Shown: positions 25,716 to 34,366 of the stretch, one piece after another
Position numbering within the stretch: position 1 is the first letter of the stretch
Layout of the letters: each line of letters begins with the position of its first letter
DNA from: Rhodococcus sp. ARC_M5
Lineage (GTDB): Bacteria; Actinomycetota; Actinomycetes; Mycobacteriales; Mycobacteriaceae
Assembly: GCF_022810405.1 (NCBI RefSeq)
Contig: NZ_JALGQE010000010.1
Coordinates: 119,495-183,494, forward strand
Reading direction: 5' to 3'
Length of the DNA stretch: 64,000 bases
Translations under genes and position numbers: made by a program
The notes under the pieces: generated by a model
Seen by the model: the letters and a program-made list of their open reading frames with translations, nothing else
Database searches by the model: none
What the model was told of the DNA's origin: nothing

Positions 25716-26185
25716 GCGCAGAGTTCGAATCGAGACTGGCAGAGCTGGAGGCGCGCGTTGCCGAGCTGGAACGGCGCGACGCTCCCGAGCAGCTCGAGGC
25801 CGCCCCGTCGACGGGCGGCATGATCGCCTACCAAGGCGACGTCCATCTGCACGGCACGGTCCGCTGGGACATCGGCTACTCCCCCGACGCCATCGTGGAA
25901 TTACCCGTTCCGTCGGCATCAGAAGTGCTCGCTGCTCTGGGACATCCGGTGCGGTTGCAGATCGTGCGGACACTACTGCGCGGCCCCGCGAACGCGGCGG
26001 ATCTCCTCTCAGCAGTGGGGCTCGGCTCGTCCGGCCAGATTTATCACCATCTCAAGACGCTCAGTTCGGCGAACATCGTGGAGCAGCACGGCCGAGGAGA
26101 CTATCGAATCGCCGCCAAACGAGTTGTGCCCCTATTGGTTTCGATGCTCGCTGCCGCGGATATCGCTGGCGATCTGGGTACGTGA
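25712..26185 (+). CDS. ArsR-type winged-helix regulator
   Basis: The GTG at 25712 overlaps the upstream stop codon and gives 157 residues. A short coiled coil (EFESRLAELEARVAELERRD) opens the protein. A winged helix of ArsR type follows (LAALGHPVRLQIVRTLLRGPANAADLLSAVG, then QIYHHLKTLSSANIVEQHGRG, about 70-125). There is no visible cysteine metal site. Coupling to the beta-lactamase-like gene and the palindrome before that gene suggest autoregulation of the pair. Confidence 0.85.
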   Translation: MSAEFESRLAELEARVAELERRDAPEQLEAAPSTGGMIAYQGDVHLHGTVRWDIGYSPDAIVELPVPSASEVLAALGHPVRLQIVRTLLRGPANAADLLSAVGLGSSGQIYHHLKTLSSANIVEQHGRGDYRIAAKRVVPLLVSMLAAADIAGDLGT

Positions 26186-26204
26186 ACGCCCATAGCATCG
26201 CGTG

Positions 26205-26729
26205 TCAGGGCACGAACAACACACCCAACCCGGGAATCAGAGCGTTCGATGCCGGCGGGGCTTGCCACTGCTCCCGATTGTGAGTGACCGTCACGACCAC
26301 CGGGCCAGCCCCGGTCTGCGCGGTCACTTCGAGAGGCAGATTGACCGGATATCTCGGCTCCGCGTTGATCGGTAGCGATGGGTTCTCGAGGGCTTCCCAG
26401 TGCCGTAGATCGACCGCTCCGACGGCTCCGGTGTCGAGATTGCGCCAGTTCACCGTCAGGAAGCGGTAATTGAACTGGTAGTAGTACGGCCTGATGGCGG
26501 CGGCCGCGAAGCGCACCTCACCCGGCTTCTCACCTACTGTCGCCTCGATCGGAATCGTCTGAACGAGTCCGCCCGGGACACCGGCCGGACCGAACTCCGG
26601 CCCCGTGACGACAGGAACCAGAAGCTCGGACGTCGTGGGTGCCGCCGTTGCCGTACCAGCGCCGACACCCAGAACCAGTGGCACGGAGAGCGCCAGCGCA
26701 ACTACTCCGCGTCGTAAAGATGTTCGCAT
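26205..26729 (-). CDS. Secreted protein of unknown function (paralogue A)
   Basis: This 174-residue exported protein has a Sec signal peptide cleaved after GTATAAP (about residue 30). The mature domain contains VPGGLVQTIPIEATVGEKPG, VNWRNLDTGAVGAVDLRHW and a C-terminal ALIPGLGVLFVP. All are shared with the next upstream gene, so the two are tandem duplicates. GAAAGG precedes the ATG. The beta-rich pattern with aromatic residues suggests a small extracellular or cell-wall domain. No known family was recognised. Confidence 0.8.
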   Translation of the reverse strand: MRTSLRRGVVALALSVPLVLGVGAGTATAAPTTSELLVPVVTGPEFGPAGVPGGLVQTIPIEATVGEKPGEVRFAAAAIRPYYYQFNYRFLTVNWRNLDTGAVGAVDLRHWEALENPSLPINAEPRYPVNLPLEVTAQTGAGPVVVTVTHNREQWQAPPASNALIPGLGVLFVP

Positions 26730-26755
26730 TGTTTGCCTTTCGATACGCGTTCGGA

Positions 26756-27277
26756 TCAGGGGACGTAGATCAAGCCTTTGCCCGGGATCAGCGTGTCGGC
26801 GTAGGGCTCGCCGTCGTAGTAATCGCGGTAGTGGGTCACGGTGATCTCGACCCAGCCACTTCCGGTGGGCAGAGCTACTTCGCGCGGGTACTGCTCACTG
26901 TGTAGCGGCGGCAGGTCGTTGAGCGGGCCCGGGTTGGGGTTGTCCTGCCAATGCCGAAGTCCCGCGCTTCCACGGAAGCCGATGTCCCAGTTTCGCCAGT
27001 TCACACCGAGACTTCGGTACGGATACTGGTCTGCATACGGCGCGATATTCGCCGCGGACAGCAGCAGAACACCCGGCTCGGTACCGACCGTGGCCTTCAT
27101 CGGAATGGTCTGAAACAACCCACCGGGCACGGCACCGGGTGCGATCTGGAAACCGGTGACCACCGGAATCTGGAGCAGCGTGGTCTGCGGCGCTGCCACG
27201 GCCGTTCCCGCGCTGCCCAGAATCAGTGGGATCGTCAGTGCGATCGATACGACCGCTCGCCGCAATGACTTTGGCAT
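26756..27277 (-). CDS. Secreted protein of unknown function (paralogue B)
   Basis: ATG 27277, with a GAAAGG ribosome site, gives 173 residues with a signal peptide ending near GTAVAAP. The mature part repeats the layout of the following gene: VPGGLFQTIPMKATVGTEPG, IAPYADQYPYRSLGVNWRNWD, LRHW and a final TLIPGKGLIYVP. The two genes are 26 bases apart on the same strand and likely form an operon. The function is unknown. The pair has no recognisable catalytic motif. Confidence 0.8.
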   Translation of the reverse strand: MPKSLRRAVVSIALTIPLILGSAGTAVAAPQTTLLQIPVVTGFQIAPGAVPGGLFQTIPMKATVGTEPGVLLLSAANIAPYADQYPYRSLGVNWRNWDIGFRGSAGLRHWQDNPNPGPLNDLPPLHSEQYPREVALPTGSGWVEITVTHYRDYYDGEPYADTLIPGKGLIYVP

Positions 27278-27345
27278 ACTGCATACCTTTCGCTCATGTC
27301 GCACAACGAGATACCGGGTCGTTCGTGACATCGAACCAAGAACTC

Positions 27346-27358
27346 CAGGTTGAACCTG
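27346..27358. promoter_or_regulatory. Small palindrome in the divergent intergenic region
   Basis: CAGGTT-G-AACCTG is a perfect 6-bp dyad around a single central base. It lies 69 bases upstream of the secreted-protein pair and 182 bases upstream of the lipoprotein cluster. It may be an operator, but no adjacent regulator can be matched to it. Confidence 0.35.
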
Positions 27359-27539
27359 AAACATCAAGTGGTTCTTGAGTCTTTACCCGACCCACCCTCG
27401 CAGCCAGAGCGACAAAAGGACCGCTCGTATACCGATTCGTGACGGGGTCGTGACACGAACGACGTTAACAGACCACTTGGCCCGTTCGATTCAATGATCA
27501 GAGGTGACGCACTCCGCAGCCACCGGTGAGGACCATCGA

Positions 27540-28205
27540 ATGAGGCAAGTCCGCACAATCGTGGCCACATGCGCGCTGATCGCCGCTACTGCTTTCGCAG
27601 CCACGGCCTGCGGCTCCGAGGAGCAGGCGAGCGCCGAAGCAGCGCCCGTCACCAGCTCAGCTGCTCCGTCGGCAAACGGGTACTCCGACTCCGACGGTGG
27701 AAGCGGCGCAGGCGGAATCGCACAGGCTCCAGACGTAGCCACCCCAGCACAAGCGATTCCCACTGCCGCGGGCACGCCAGCCGTATCGCCCGCCCCGAAC
27801 CGCGACGATGTCAATGTCGATGCACGCGACTTCGAGCAAGCCGGAGGACAGTACTTCTTCCAGTCCCCCAGCGGGAACGTGCTCTGCGGATTCAACTCCT
27901 CCAATGCGCCCGGGACCATAGTGGGCTGCCAGGTCCGCTACTCGGTGCCGGGCAACACCGGCCGCGAGTGCCTCAACACCGAGAACAACACCTACGGGGT
28001 GAAAATCAACCAAGACGGCACCGTCGAACAGATCTGCACCAATCAGGGCATCTTCGTCGGCGGACCTGAACGCCCTCGAGTCTTGGAATACGGCCAGGTC
28101 ATCGGAGTCACCGGCACATTCTGTCGCTCCACCGAGGCCGGCATCACCTGCTACGACGGCGACCGAGGCTTCATGATCTCCCGCGACGTCAACATCGCAT
28201 TCTGA
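27540..28205 (+). CDS. SPSGN-motif lipoprotein, first of three tandem paralogues
   Basis: ATG 27540 with a GAGGA ribosome site gives 221 residues. The signal peptide ends in a lipobox (TACG, cysteine at 24). A disordered Ser/Ala/Pro/Gly-rich linker of about 70 residues follows, then a cysteine-rich domain opening FQSPSGNVLCGF. That domain contains five cysteines and ends in TCYDGDRGFMISRDV. The SPSGN(V/I)xC motif and the final cysteine pattern recur in the next two genes. Such domains are common in actinobacterial lipoproteins of unknown function. It overlaps the next gene by one base. Confidence 0.82.
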   Translation: MRQVRTIVATCALIAATAFAATACGSEEQASAEAAPVTSSAAPSANGYSDSDGGSGAGGIAQAPDVATPAQAIPTAAGTPAVSPAPNRDDVNVDARDFEQAGGQYFFQSPSGNVLCGFNSSNAPGTIVGCQVRYSVPGNTGRECLNTENNTYGVKINQDGTVEQICTNQGIFVGGPERPRVLEYGQVIGVTGTFCRSTEAGITCYDGDRGFMISRDVNIAF

Positions 28206-28852
28206 TGAGGGAGTTCTGGAAACTCACGCTGACCGCAGTGCTCACCACTGCGGCACTGACGGCGTGCGGCAGTCAGGAAACACCCGCTGCTGATCCGGCC
28301 CCAACCACCAGTGTGGCCGTACAGATGCCCGCGCCTCCGCAGGTGACCATTGCTGCGCCGACCGACTCCACCGATGGCGACTCGGAAGGTGTGACAGAAG
28401 CACCACAGGCGCCCGAATCGAACCCGACCGCTGCCGATCCCGCGAACAACACGGCTCCCATCACCCCCGTCGACCCCGCCCGATACAGCGCGTACGGCAA
28501 TCAGGTGGGCTGGAAGTCGCCGTCGGGCAACATCTATTGCAAGATCGGCGACAGTGAATTTTCGTCCGGTTGCCAAGCAACAGACGCTCCGATACCCGAC
28601 GGCGCGAACTGCGTCACCCCGTCGTTCACCATCGACCAACTCGGTAAGGGCTTCTACATGACCCCGGGGAAGGTGACGCCGACCTGCTTCAACCAAGGCG
28701 AGTTCGGGGTCGAGAACGCACAACCGTTGGAATACAACACATCCATCACCTTCAACGGGTTCACGTGCTTCTCTCGCGTCGAAGCGATGATCTGCGACGC
28801 AGGCGGTGGACACGGATTCGTGTTGTCAATGCAACAGGCGACGTCGAACTGA
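28205..28852 (+). CDS. SPSGN-motif lipoprotein, second paralogue
   Basis: This 215-residue lipoprotein has its lipobox at TACG (cysteine about 21). A Pro/Thr/Ala-rich linker of about 70 residues is followed by the domain VGWKSPSGNIYCKIG. SGCQATDAPIPDGANC, TPTCFNQGEFGVENAQPL and FSRVEAMICDAGGGHGFVLS follow in the same order as in the third paralogue, to which it is clearly closest. The paired cysteines are probably oxidised outside the membrane. It is translationally coupled to both neighbours by overlapping stop and start codons. Confidence 0.82.
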   Translation: MREFWKLTLTAVLTTAALTACGSQETPAADPAPTTSVAVQMPAPPQVTIAAPTDSTDGDSEGVTEAPQAPESNPTAADPANNTAPITPVDPARYSAYGNQVGWKSPSGNIYCKIGDSEFSSGCQATDAPIPDGANCVTPSFTIDQLGKGFYMTPGKVTPTCFNQGEFGVENAQPLEYNTSITFNGFTCFSRVEAMICDAGGGHGFVLSMQQATSN

Positions 28853-29481
28853 TGATGGGACACAGCAGGTGCACCGTCGTCGCCGCCGCCATTACGTGTG
28901 CCGGCTTTCTCCTGACGGGATGTGGCAGTTCGGACGCACCGACGGATGCGATGCCGTCGGTCATCCCCACCGTGGTCGCGGGTGCGCCGACAACATCGAC
29001 GGGCGCGTCAGAACAACCCTCCCAGCCGCCGAGAAGCAACGATCCCGACTCCGGTTCCGTCGCAACACCATCGACCGAGACCATACCGATCACCCCCGTC
29101 GACCCGGCCGTGTACGCCGCGCCCAATGACCAGGTCGGTTGGAAGTCGCCGTCGGGCAACATCTTCTGCAAACTCGGATCGACCGCGTTCTCGTCCGGCT
29201 GCCAAGCCACAGATGCGCCGATACCCGAGGGTGCGGACTGCGACAAGCCACCGTTCTCGGCCGACGAATTGAGCAAAGGCTTCTTCCTGGATCCCGGGCT
29301 GGTGACGCCGGTGTGCTTCAACCAGGGCGCATTCGGAGTCCAGAACGCTCGATCACTCGACTACAACACGTCCATTTCGCATCTCGGCTACACCTGCTAC
29401 TCCCGAGTCGAGGCCATGATCTGCGACGCGGGTGACGGACACGGATTCGTGCTGTCGATGCAACAGGCGACCTGGAAGTGA
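28852..29481 (+). CDS. SPSGN-motif lipoprotein, third paralogue
   Basis: This protein of about 209 residues starts at one of two adjacent ATGs (28852 or 28855). It has a lipobox (LTGCGS), a Pro/Ser/Thr-rich linker and the domain VGWKSPSGNIFCKLG. The SGCQATDAPIPEGADC, TPVCFNQGAFGVQNA and YSRVEAMICDAG segments are nearly the same as in the second paralogue, which points to a recent duplication. It is the last gene of the lipoprotein operon; the next gene starts after a regulatory gap. Confidence 0.82.
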   Translation: MMGHSRCTVVAAAITCAGFLLTGCGSSDAPTDAMPSVIPTVVAGAPTTSTGASEQPSQPPRSNDPDSGSVATPSTETIPITPVDPAVYAAPNDQVGWKSPSGNIFCKLGSTAFSSGCQATDAPIPEGADCDKPPFSADELSKGFFLDPGLVTPVCFNQGAFGVQNARSLDYNTSISHLGYTCYSRVEAMICDAGDGHGFVLSMQQATWK

Positions 29482-29554
29482 TCGGCACTCACACTGCCCC
29501 GATACGGGAGACCAGACGACAGAAAACACCAGGTCCAGACCCGGCGGAAAAATA

Positions 29555-29571
29555 AATACTAATTTAGTATT
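29555..29571. promoter_or_regulatory. Operator-like inverted repeat upstream of the sugar operon
   Basis: AATACTA-ATT-TAGTATT is a perfect 7-bp dyad with a 3-base spacer, ending 64 bases before the binding-protein start. The right arm includes TAGTAT, a plausible -10 box, so a bound repressor would block transcription. The sugar operon encodes a FadR-type GntR regulator at 36316, the likely ligand-responsive repressor for this site. The AT-rich dyad stands out in otherwise GC-rich sequence. Confidence 0.65.
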
Positions 29572-29635
29572 GACGTAGATGGGTGGCATGGGTCACTGTG
29601 AAGGGACAAAGTCGTCTTCCGAACATCGAGGTCAT

Positions 29636-30619
29636 ATGCAGTTGAAGTGGAAGCTCGGTGCCGTTCTCGGTGCTGCGCTGGTCGCCCTCTCGGCAACGGG
29701 CTGCGCCGACCGGATCGGTGAGAACGGACGGATTGCGGTCGTCTACCTCAATGCGGAGGGGTATTACGCCGGCGTGGCCCGCGGTGTGGACGACACCTTT
29801 TCCGCGGTGGGCGACTCGCCTCAACTCCTCGAGGCCAACATCCGATCGGACGCGTCGCAGGAAAGCACCTTCGTCGACACCGTCGCGTCGGTCAAGGCCA
29901 ACGCACTCATCATCTCCCCCGCGTCGGCCACCGCCTCCATCCCCGCGCTGGAACTCGCACACGAGAACGACGTGCCGATCATCTGCTACAACACCTGCGT
30001 CGAGGACTCCGCTGCGGAGCGGCTGGTGTCGGCGTACGTCCTCGGCGATCCGAAAGAGTTCGGTGCGGCGTCCGGACGCCAGATGGCAGCTCACTTCCAA
30101 GAGCTCGGACTCACCGAACCCAAAGTGGCCGTAATCAATTGCGAGCAGTTCGAGGTCTGCATCGAACGTCGGATCGGTTTCGAGGAAGCACTGACAGCAG
30201 CAATCCCGGGGGCAGAGATCGTCGCCAACCAGGAGGGTCTGACCCTCGATGAGGCAGTGCAACGCGCCGAACAGGTGCTCACCTCCTCCCCCGACATCAA
30301 CGCCTTCTACGGCGAAGCAGGATCACAGACCATCGGTGCCGTCCGTGCCGTCGAGTCGCGCGGACTGTCCGGCAAGGTCGTGGTGTTCGGCGGCGACATG
30401 TCGACCCAGGCGGCCGGAATGCTGCAGAACGGCAGCATCCTCAAAGGCATCGCCGACATCTCGGGCATCAAGGTCGGCGAACTGGCGGGCAACGCAGCAC
30501 TCGAGGTGCTCGACGGAAACCTCCCGCCCGACATGATAATTCGCGCGCCTATCGACGAGTACGTCGGACCGGATGCAGGCGGCGAGTGGATCGAGACGCA
30601 CCCGGACGGCATTCCGTGA
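29636..30619 (+). CDS. Sugar ABC transporter substrate-binding lipoprotein
   Basis: This 327-residue exported protein has a lipobox (ATGC, cysteine about 22) and a periplasmic-binding-protein fold of the ribose/galactose class. IAVVYLNAEGYYAGVARGVDD is the first lobe strand and helix, VPIICYNTC a hinge segment, and AFYGEAGSQTIGAVRAVESRG the second lobe. It belongs to the CUT2 type of carbohydrate importers. ATG 29636 with an upstream GAGG was chosen; an ATG at 29579 would precede the signal peptide with an unlikely extension. It is the first gene of the operon and its stop overlaps the reading frame of the ATPase. Confidence 0.88.
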   Translation: MQLKWKLGAVLGAALVALSATGCADRIGENGRIAVVYLNAEGYYAGVARGVDDTFSAVGDSPQLLEANIRSDASQESTFVDTVASVKANALIISPASATASIPALELAHENDVPIICYNTCVEDSAAERLVSAYVLGDPKEFGAASGRQMAAHFQELGLTEPKVAVINCEQFEVCIERRIGFEEALTAAIPGAEIVANQEGLTLDEAVQRAEQVLTSSPDINAFYGEAGSQTIGAVRAVESRGLSGKVVVFGGDMSTQAAGMLQNGSILKGIADISGIKVGELAGNAALEVLDGNLPPDMIIRAPIDEYVGPDAGGEWIETHPDGIP

Positions 30620-30666
30620 CCGGCCGCAGCGTCACCGACGACCAGAGCCCGCGCCGAGAGGACACC

Positions 30667-32178
30667 ATGAAAGACCAGGCACGCCCCGGCACGGACATCG
30701 TCGCCGAGATCGAAGGACTGACCAAGCACTACACGGGAGTTCGCGCCCTCACCGACGCCTCCATCACCATCGCCGTCGGCGAAGTCCGAGCCCTGTTGGG
30801 ACGCAACGGAGCCGGCAAATCGACGATGATCCGGCTGCTGTCCGGAGTCGAGATCGCCGACGCCGGAACGATCCGCATCGACGGCGCGCTCCTCGGAGAC
30901 GGTGGCGTCCGGGAGTCGACCAGCCTGGGCATCGAAACCGTCCACCAGGAACTCAGCCTCGTTCCGTCACTGACGGTTGCGGAGAACATGTTCCTCGGCG
31001 TCTGGCCCCGCTCCGGCGGCCGAATCGACTACGCGCTGATGCAACGCGAAACCGCAAGCGTCTTCGACGAACTCGGCCTGGACATCGACCCGCTCAGCCG
31101 AGTCGAAGCACTGCCTCTTGCCGAACAGCAATTGGTGGAGATTTGCCGAGCTGTCCGTCGACGCCCTCGGCTGCTCATTCTCGACGAACCGACCAGCGCA
31201 CTCGCCGCTGCGGAAGTTCAGGTCGTGCTGCGCACCGTCACCCGCATCGCCTCCACCGGCGTCGCCGTGGTGTACGTCAGCCACCGACTCGACGAGATCC
31301 GTCAGGTCGCCACCACCGCAACGGTCATGCGCGACGGCCGCATCATCGACACCGTCTCGCTCGCGGAAGCCACCACCGCGCAGGTCGTGGACCTCATGGT
31401 CGGGGGCATCACCGAGACCGAGGTGCGCGTCGAACGTCACGTGAACCGCGCCGACACTCCCCTGTTGTCGGTCCGCAACCTTTCTCTGCCACCGAAGATT
31501 CGGGACGTGTCCTTCGATGTCCACGCCGGTGAGGTACTCGGCCTGGCCGGGCTGATGGGATCGGGACGCACCGAATTGCTCCGCGCGATTGCCGGATTCG
31601 ACCCTATGGTCTCGGGCTCGGTTGTGGTGGAGGGGAAAACGGTCGACTCCGTCTCGCCGTCGAACATGAAGAAGCTCGGCGTCGGTATGACCCCAGAGGA
31701 CCGTAAAGGTGCCGGCATCATCCCGATGCTGGGAGTCGACGAGAACATGGTGATGTCCGACATGCGCAGCGTCAGTCGTGGACCAACCATCGACTACAAG
31801 CGAGTTCGATCGGCAGCAGCGGACCTCATCTCCCGCTTGTCGATCGCCACCGCCAAGGGTGCCACCCCCATCGTCAACCTGAGCGGCGGCAACCAGCAGA
31901 AGGCCGTCATCGGCCGCTGGCTGCACGCGGGCAGCCGCATCCTGCTGCTGGACGAACCGACCCGAGGTGTGGACGTCGCAGCCAAGGCCGAGATCTATCG
32001 CCTCGTACGCGAACTCGCCGACGGCGGTGCCGCCGTCGTGTTCGTCTCCGGCGAACTCGAAGAAATACCACTGGTCTGTGACCGCGTCATAGCCATTCGC
32101 GGCGGAGAGGTCGCCGACGAGCTGACCGGATCCGCCATCACCATCGATTCCGTTCTCGCCGCCGCCATGGCGGCGTGA
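30667..32178 (+). CDS. Sugar ABC transporter ATP-binding protein, duplicated ATPase (CUT2 type)
   Basis: This 503-residue protein has two fused ATPase domains, as in RbsA/MglA. Domain 1 has Walker A GRNGAGKST and Walker B LLILDEPTSAL. Domain 2 has the degenerate P-loop GLMGSGRTE, the signature LSGGNQQKAVIGRW and LLLDEPTRGVDV. ATG 30667, with a GAGAGGA site, is preferred; a GTG at 30616 that overlaps the upstream stop is in frame but would add 17 residues before the usual N-terminus. It energises import with the permease encoded next. Confidence 0.93.
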   Translation: MKDQARPGTDIVAEIEGLTKHYTGVRALTDASITIAVGEVRALLGRNGAGKSTMIRLLSGVEIADAGTIRIDGALLGDGGVRESTSLGIETVHQELSLVPSLTVAENMFLGVWPRSGGRIDYALMQRETASVFDELGLDIDPLSRVEALPLAEQQLVEICRAVRRRPRLLILDEPTSALAAAEVQVVLRTVTRIASTGVAVVYVSHRLDEIRQVATTATVMRDGRIIDTVSLAEATTAQVVDLMVGGITETEVRVERHVNRADTPLLSVRNLSLPPKIRDVSFDVHAGEVLGLAGLMGSGRTELLRAIAGFDPMVSGSVVVEGKTVDSVSPSNMKKLGVGMTPEDRKGAGIIPMLGVDENMVMSDMRSVSRGPTIDYKRVRSAAADLISRLSIATAKGATPIVNLSGGNQQKAVIGRWLHAGSRILLLDEPTRGVDVAAKAEIYRLVRELADGGAAVVFVSGELEEIPLVCDRVIAIRGGEVADELTGSAITIDSVLAAAMAA

Positions 32179-32215
32179 CGTGACGACCCCGAGCGACGAC
32201 GAGAGAAGGACCGAC

Positions 32216-33232
32216 ATGGTCACCATCGACAAGGACCGCCCCGCAGGCGACGGAACGAAGAAGAGCAGCTGGCTGAGCTCACGCTCGCACCAGCTGAACG
32301 AGATCGGGCTGGTCGTCGCGATCATCGCCCTCTACATTGTGCTCGGCCTCACCGCCGCTGGATTCATGGACGGTGCAAACCAATTGGGCATCCTGCGTGA
32401 CGCGGCGACGATCGGTATCGCCGCGTGGGGCGTGACGCTGGTGATCATTGCCGGTGAGATCGACATCAGCATCGGACCTGCCGTCGCCTTCGCATCCGTG
32501 ATCGTCGCGATGGGTAGTGCCACATGGGGATTCGGCGTCGTCGGTGCCGTGCTGCTCACCTTGGCACTCGGCATCGCGTGGGGCGCACTGGCAGGCTGGC
32601 TGGTGGCGGCCTTCAAGGTCCCGTCCTTCATCGCCACACTCGGATTGTGGAGTGTCCTGGGTGGTCTCGGGTTGTACCTCACGGACGCCCTACCCGTCGT
32701 GCTGCCCGAAAGTGGCCTGTTCGACCTCCTCGGCGGTTCCATCCTCGGTATTCCGACGTCGGCAGTCGTCATGCTCGTTCTCTTCGTCGCGTTCGTCTAC
32801 ATCGCCAAGTTCACCGCCTACGGCCGCTCCATCTACGCGATCGGTGGCAACGCGTCCGCCGCTCGACTGTCGGGTATCAACCTGACAAAGGTCCGGATCC
32901 TGCTTTTCGCCACCACCGGATTGCTCTCGGCCATCACGGGAATCCTGCTCGCTGCACGCTTGGGAGCCGGCTCCGGAAGCGCCGGCTCCGGGCTCGAGTT
33001 CGACATCATCGCGGCCGTCGTCATCGGCGGCGCAGCACTCGCCGGTGGACGCGGCACCATGCTGGGCACTTTCCTGGGCGTAGTTTTCATCACGGTGATC
33101 GGCAACGGTCTTGTGCTCCTGGGCGTGAACTCGTTCCTGCAGGACGTCATCCGCGGCGTCATCATCGTCGGTGCCGTTCTCATCAACGCACTCATCGGCC
33201 GGCGCAGCGCCGCGGCGATGCGAACCTCCTGA
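32216..33232 (+). CDS. Sugar ABC transporter permease (CUT2 type)
   Basis: This 338-residue permease of the RbsC/AraH family has about ten hydrophobic segments. They include ATIGIAAWGVTLVIIAGEIDISIGPAVAFASVI, whose GEIDIS motif is characteristic, and VVIGGAALAGGRGTMLGTFLGV near the C-terminus. ATG 32216, with AAGGA upstream, is preferred over a GTG at 32180. Only one permease gene is present, so it presumably acts as a homodimer, as in other CUT2 systems. Confidence 0.92.
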   Translation: MVTIDKDRPAGDGTKKSSWLSSRSHQLNEIGLVVAIIALYIVLGLTAAGFMDGANQLGILRDAATIGIAAWGVTLVIIAGEIDISIGPAVAFASVIVAMGSATWGFGVVGAVLLTLALGIAWGALAGWLVAAFKVPSFIATLGLWSVLGGLGLYLTDALPVVLPESGLFDLLGGSILGIPTSAVVMLVLFVAFVYIAKFTAYGRSIYAIGGNASAARLSGINLTKVRILLFATTGLLSAITGILLAARLGAGSGSAGSGLEFDIIAAVVIGGAALAGGRGTMLGTFLGVVFITVIGNGLVLLGVNSFLQDVIRGVIIVGAVLINALIGRRSAAAMRTS

Positions 33233-33271
33233 CCACACCGTCCCAACCAAGAATTTCAGCAGGAGAACATC

Positions 33272-34366
33272 GTGACCACAGTCGAGCAAGATTCCCCCGT
33301 CGTCCCCGAGACGATGACCGGCATCTACCTCCCGGGCGACTCCACCACGGAACGACGTACGGTCTCCGTGCCCACACCGGGACCGGGCCAGCTGTTGGTG
33401 GAGGTCGGTGCCGCCGGTATCTGCGGTACGGACATCAGCTACATCTACCGGGAGTACAAGACGCACCGCGGGATCGATGGACCCGCCTACCGCGGCGTCG
33501 TCTCCGGTCACGAGCCGTCGGGTCGCGTGGTTGCGGCGGGACCGAATTGCGCACGGTTCACCGCCGGAGATCGGGTCATCGTGTACCACATCGCCGGCTG
33601 CGGGCTCTGCGACAACTGCCGCCGCGGGTACTACATCAGCTGCACTGCGGATTCCCGTGAGTCGTACGGCTGGCAACGTGACGGGGGCAACGCCCGCTAC
33701 GTTCTCGCAGAAGAGCGGACGTGCGTCCCACTGCCCGAGGAGTTGTCGTATGTCGACGGTGCCTTGATCGCATGCGGATTCGGCACCGCGTACGAAGGTC
33801 TACGACGTGTCGGAGTCAGCGGAGAGGGCGATTTGCTGGTCGTCGGGTTGGGACCGGTCGGATTGGCGGCCGGCATGATCGGGCGCGGGATGGGCGCACG
33901 ACGAGTGGTCGGCGTCGAGTTGTCCGAAGTACGCCGCACCTGGGCGGACTCCCTCGGGATCTTCGACGCCACTGTCTCCCCCGACGAGGCCGACGCCCTT
34001 CTCACCGAGATGAGCGGTGGTGCCGGGTTCGGTTTCACCATCGACGCCTCGGGCTCGGCACCGGGCCGCACTACCGCCGTGCAACACGCGGCCGAATGGG
34101 GCCACGTCTCGTTCATCGGTGAAGGTGGCCGCTTCGACACGGAAGTCTCGGACACGTTGCTGCACAAGCAACTGACGCTGCATGCCTCCTGGGTCACGTC
34201 GCTGCAAGCAATGTCCGACCTTGCCCACAACCTGGTCGCCTGGGGTCTACGACCAGAGACGGTGGTGAGCGATCGCTTCTCCCTCGACCAGGCCGAGGAA
34301 GCGTTCGCTCTGGCCGCCGGCGGCAGTCGAGGCAAAGTCGTGTTCGTCTCGAATTCGGTTCGGTGA
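33272..34366 (+). CDS. Zinc-dependent alcohol/sugar dehydrogenase
   Basis: This 364-residue medium-chain dehydrogenase has the catalytic-zinc motifs GAAGICGTDI and GHEPSG. A four-cysteine structural zinc loop (CGLCDNCRRGYYISC) and the Rossmann segment LLVVGLGPVGLAAGMIGRG are also present. The GTG start has an AGGAGA site. It probably oxidises the imported sugar or a derivative with NAD(P). In this operon two candidate sugar dehydrogenases exist (this and the SDR at 35544), and which one forms the lactone is not decided by sequence. Confidence 0.88.
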   Translation: MTTVEQDSPVVPETMTGIYLPGDSTTERRTVSVPTPGPGQLLVEVGAAGICGTDISYIYREYKTHRGIDGPAYRGVVSGHEPSGRVVAAGPNCARFTAGDRVIVYHIAGCGLCDNCRRGYYISCTADSRESYGWQRDGGNARYVLAEERTCVPLPEELSYVDGALIACGFGTAYEGLRRVGVSGEGDLLVVGLGPVGLAAGMIGRGMGARRVVGVELSEVRRTWADSLGIFDATVSPDEADALLTEMSGGAGFGFTIDASGSAPGRTTAVQHAAEWGHVSFIGEGGRFDTEVSDTLLHKQLTLHASWVTSLQAMSDLAHNLVAWGLRPETVVSDRFSLDQAEEAFALAAGGSRGKVVFVSNSVR

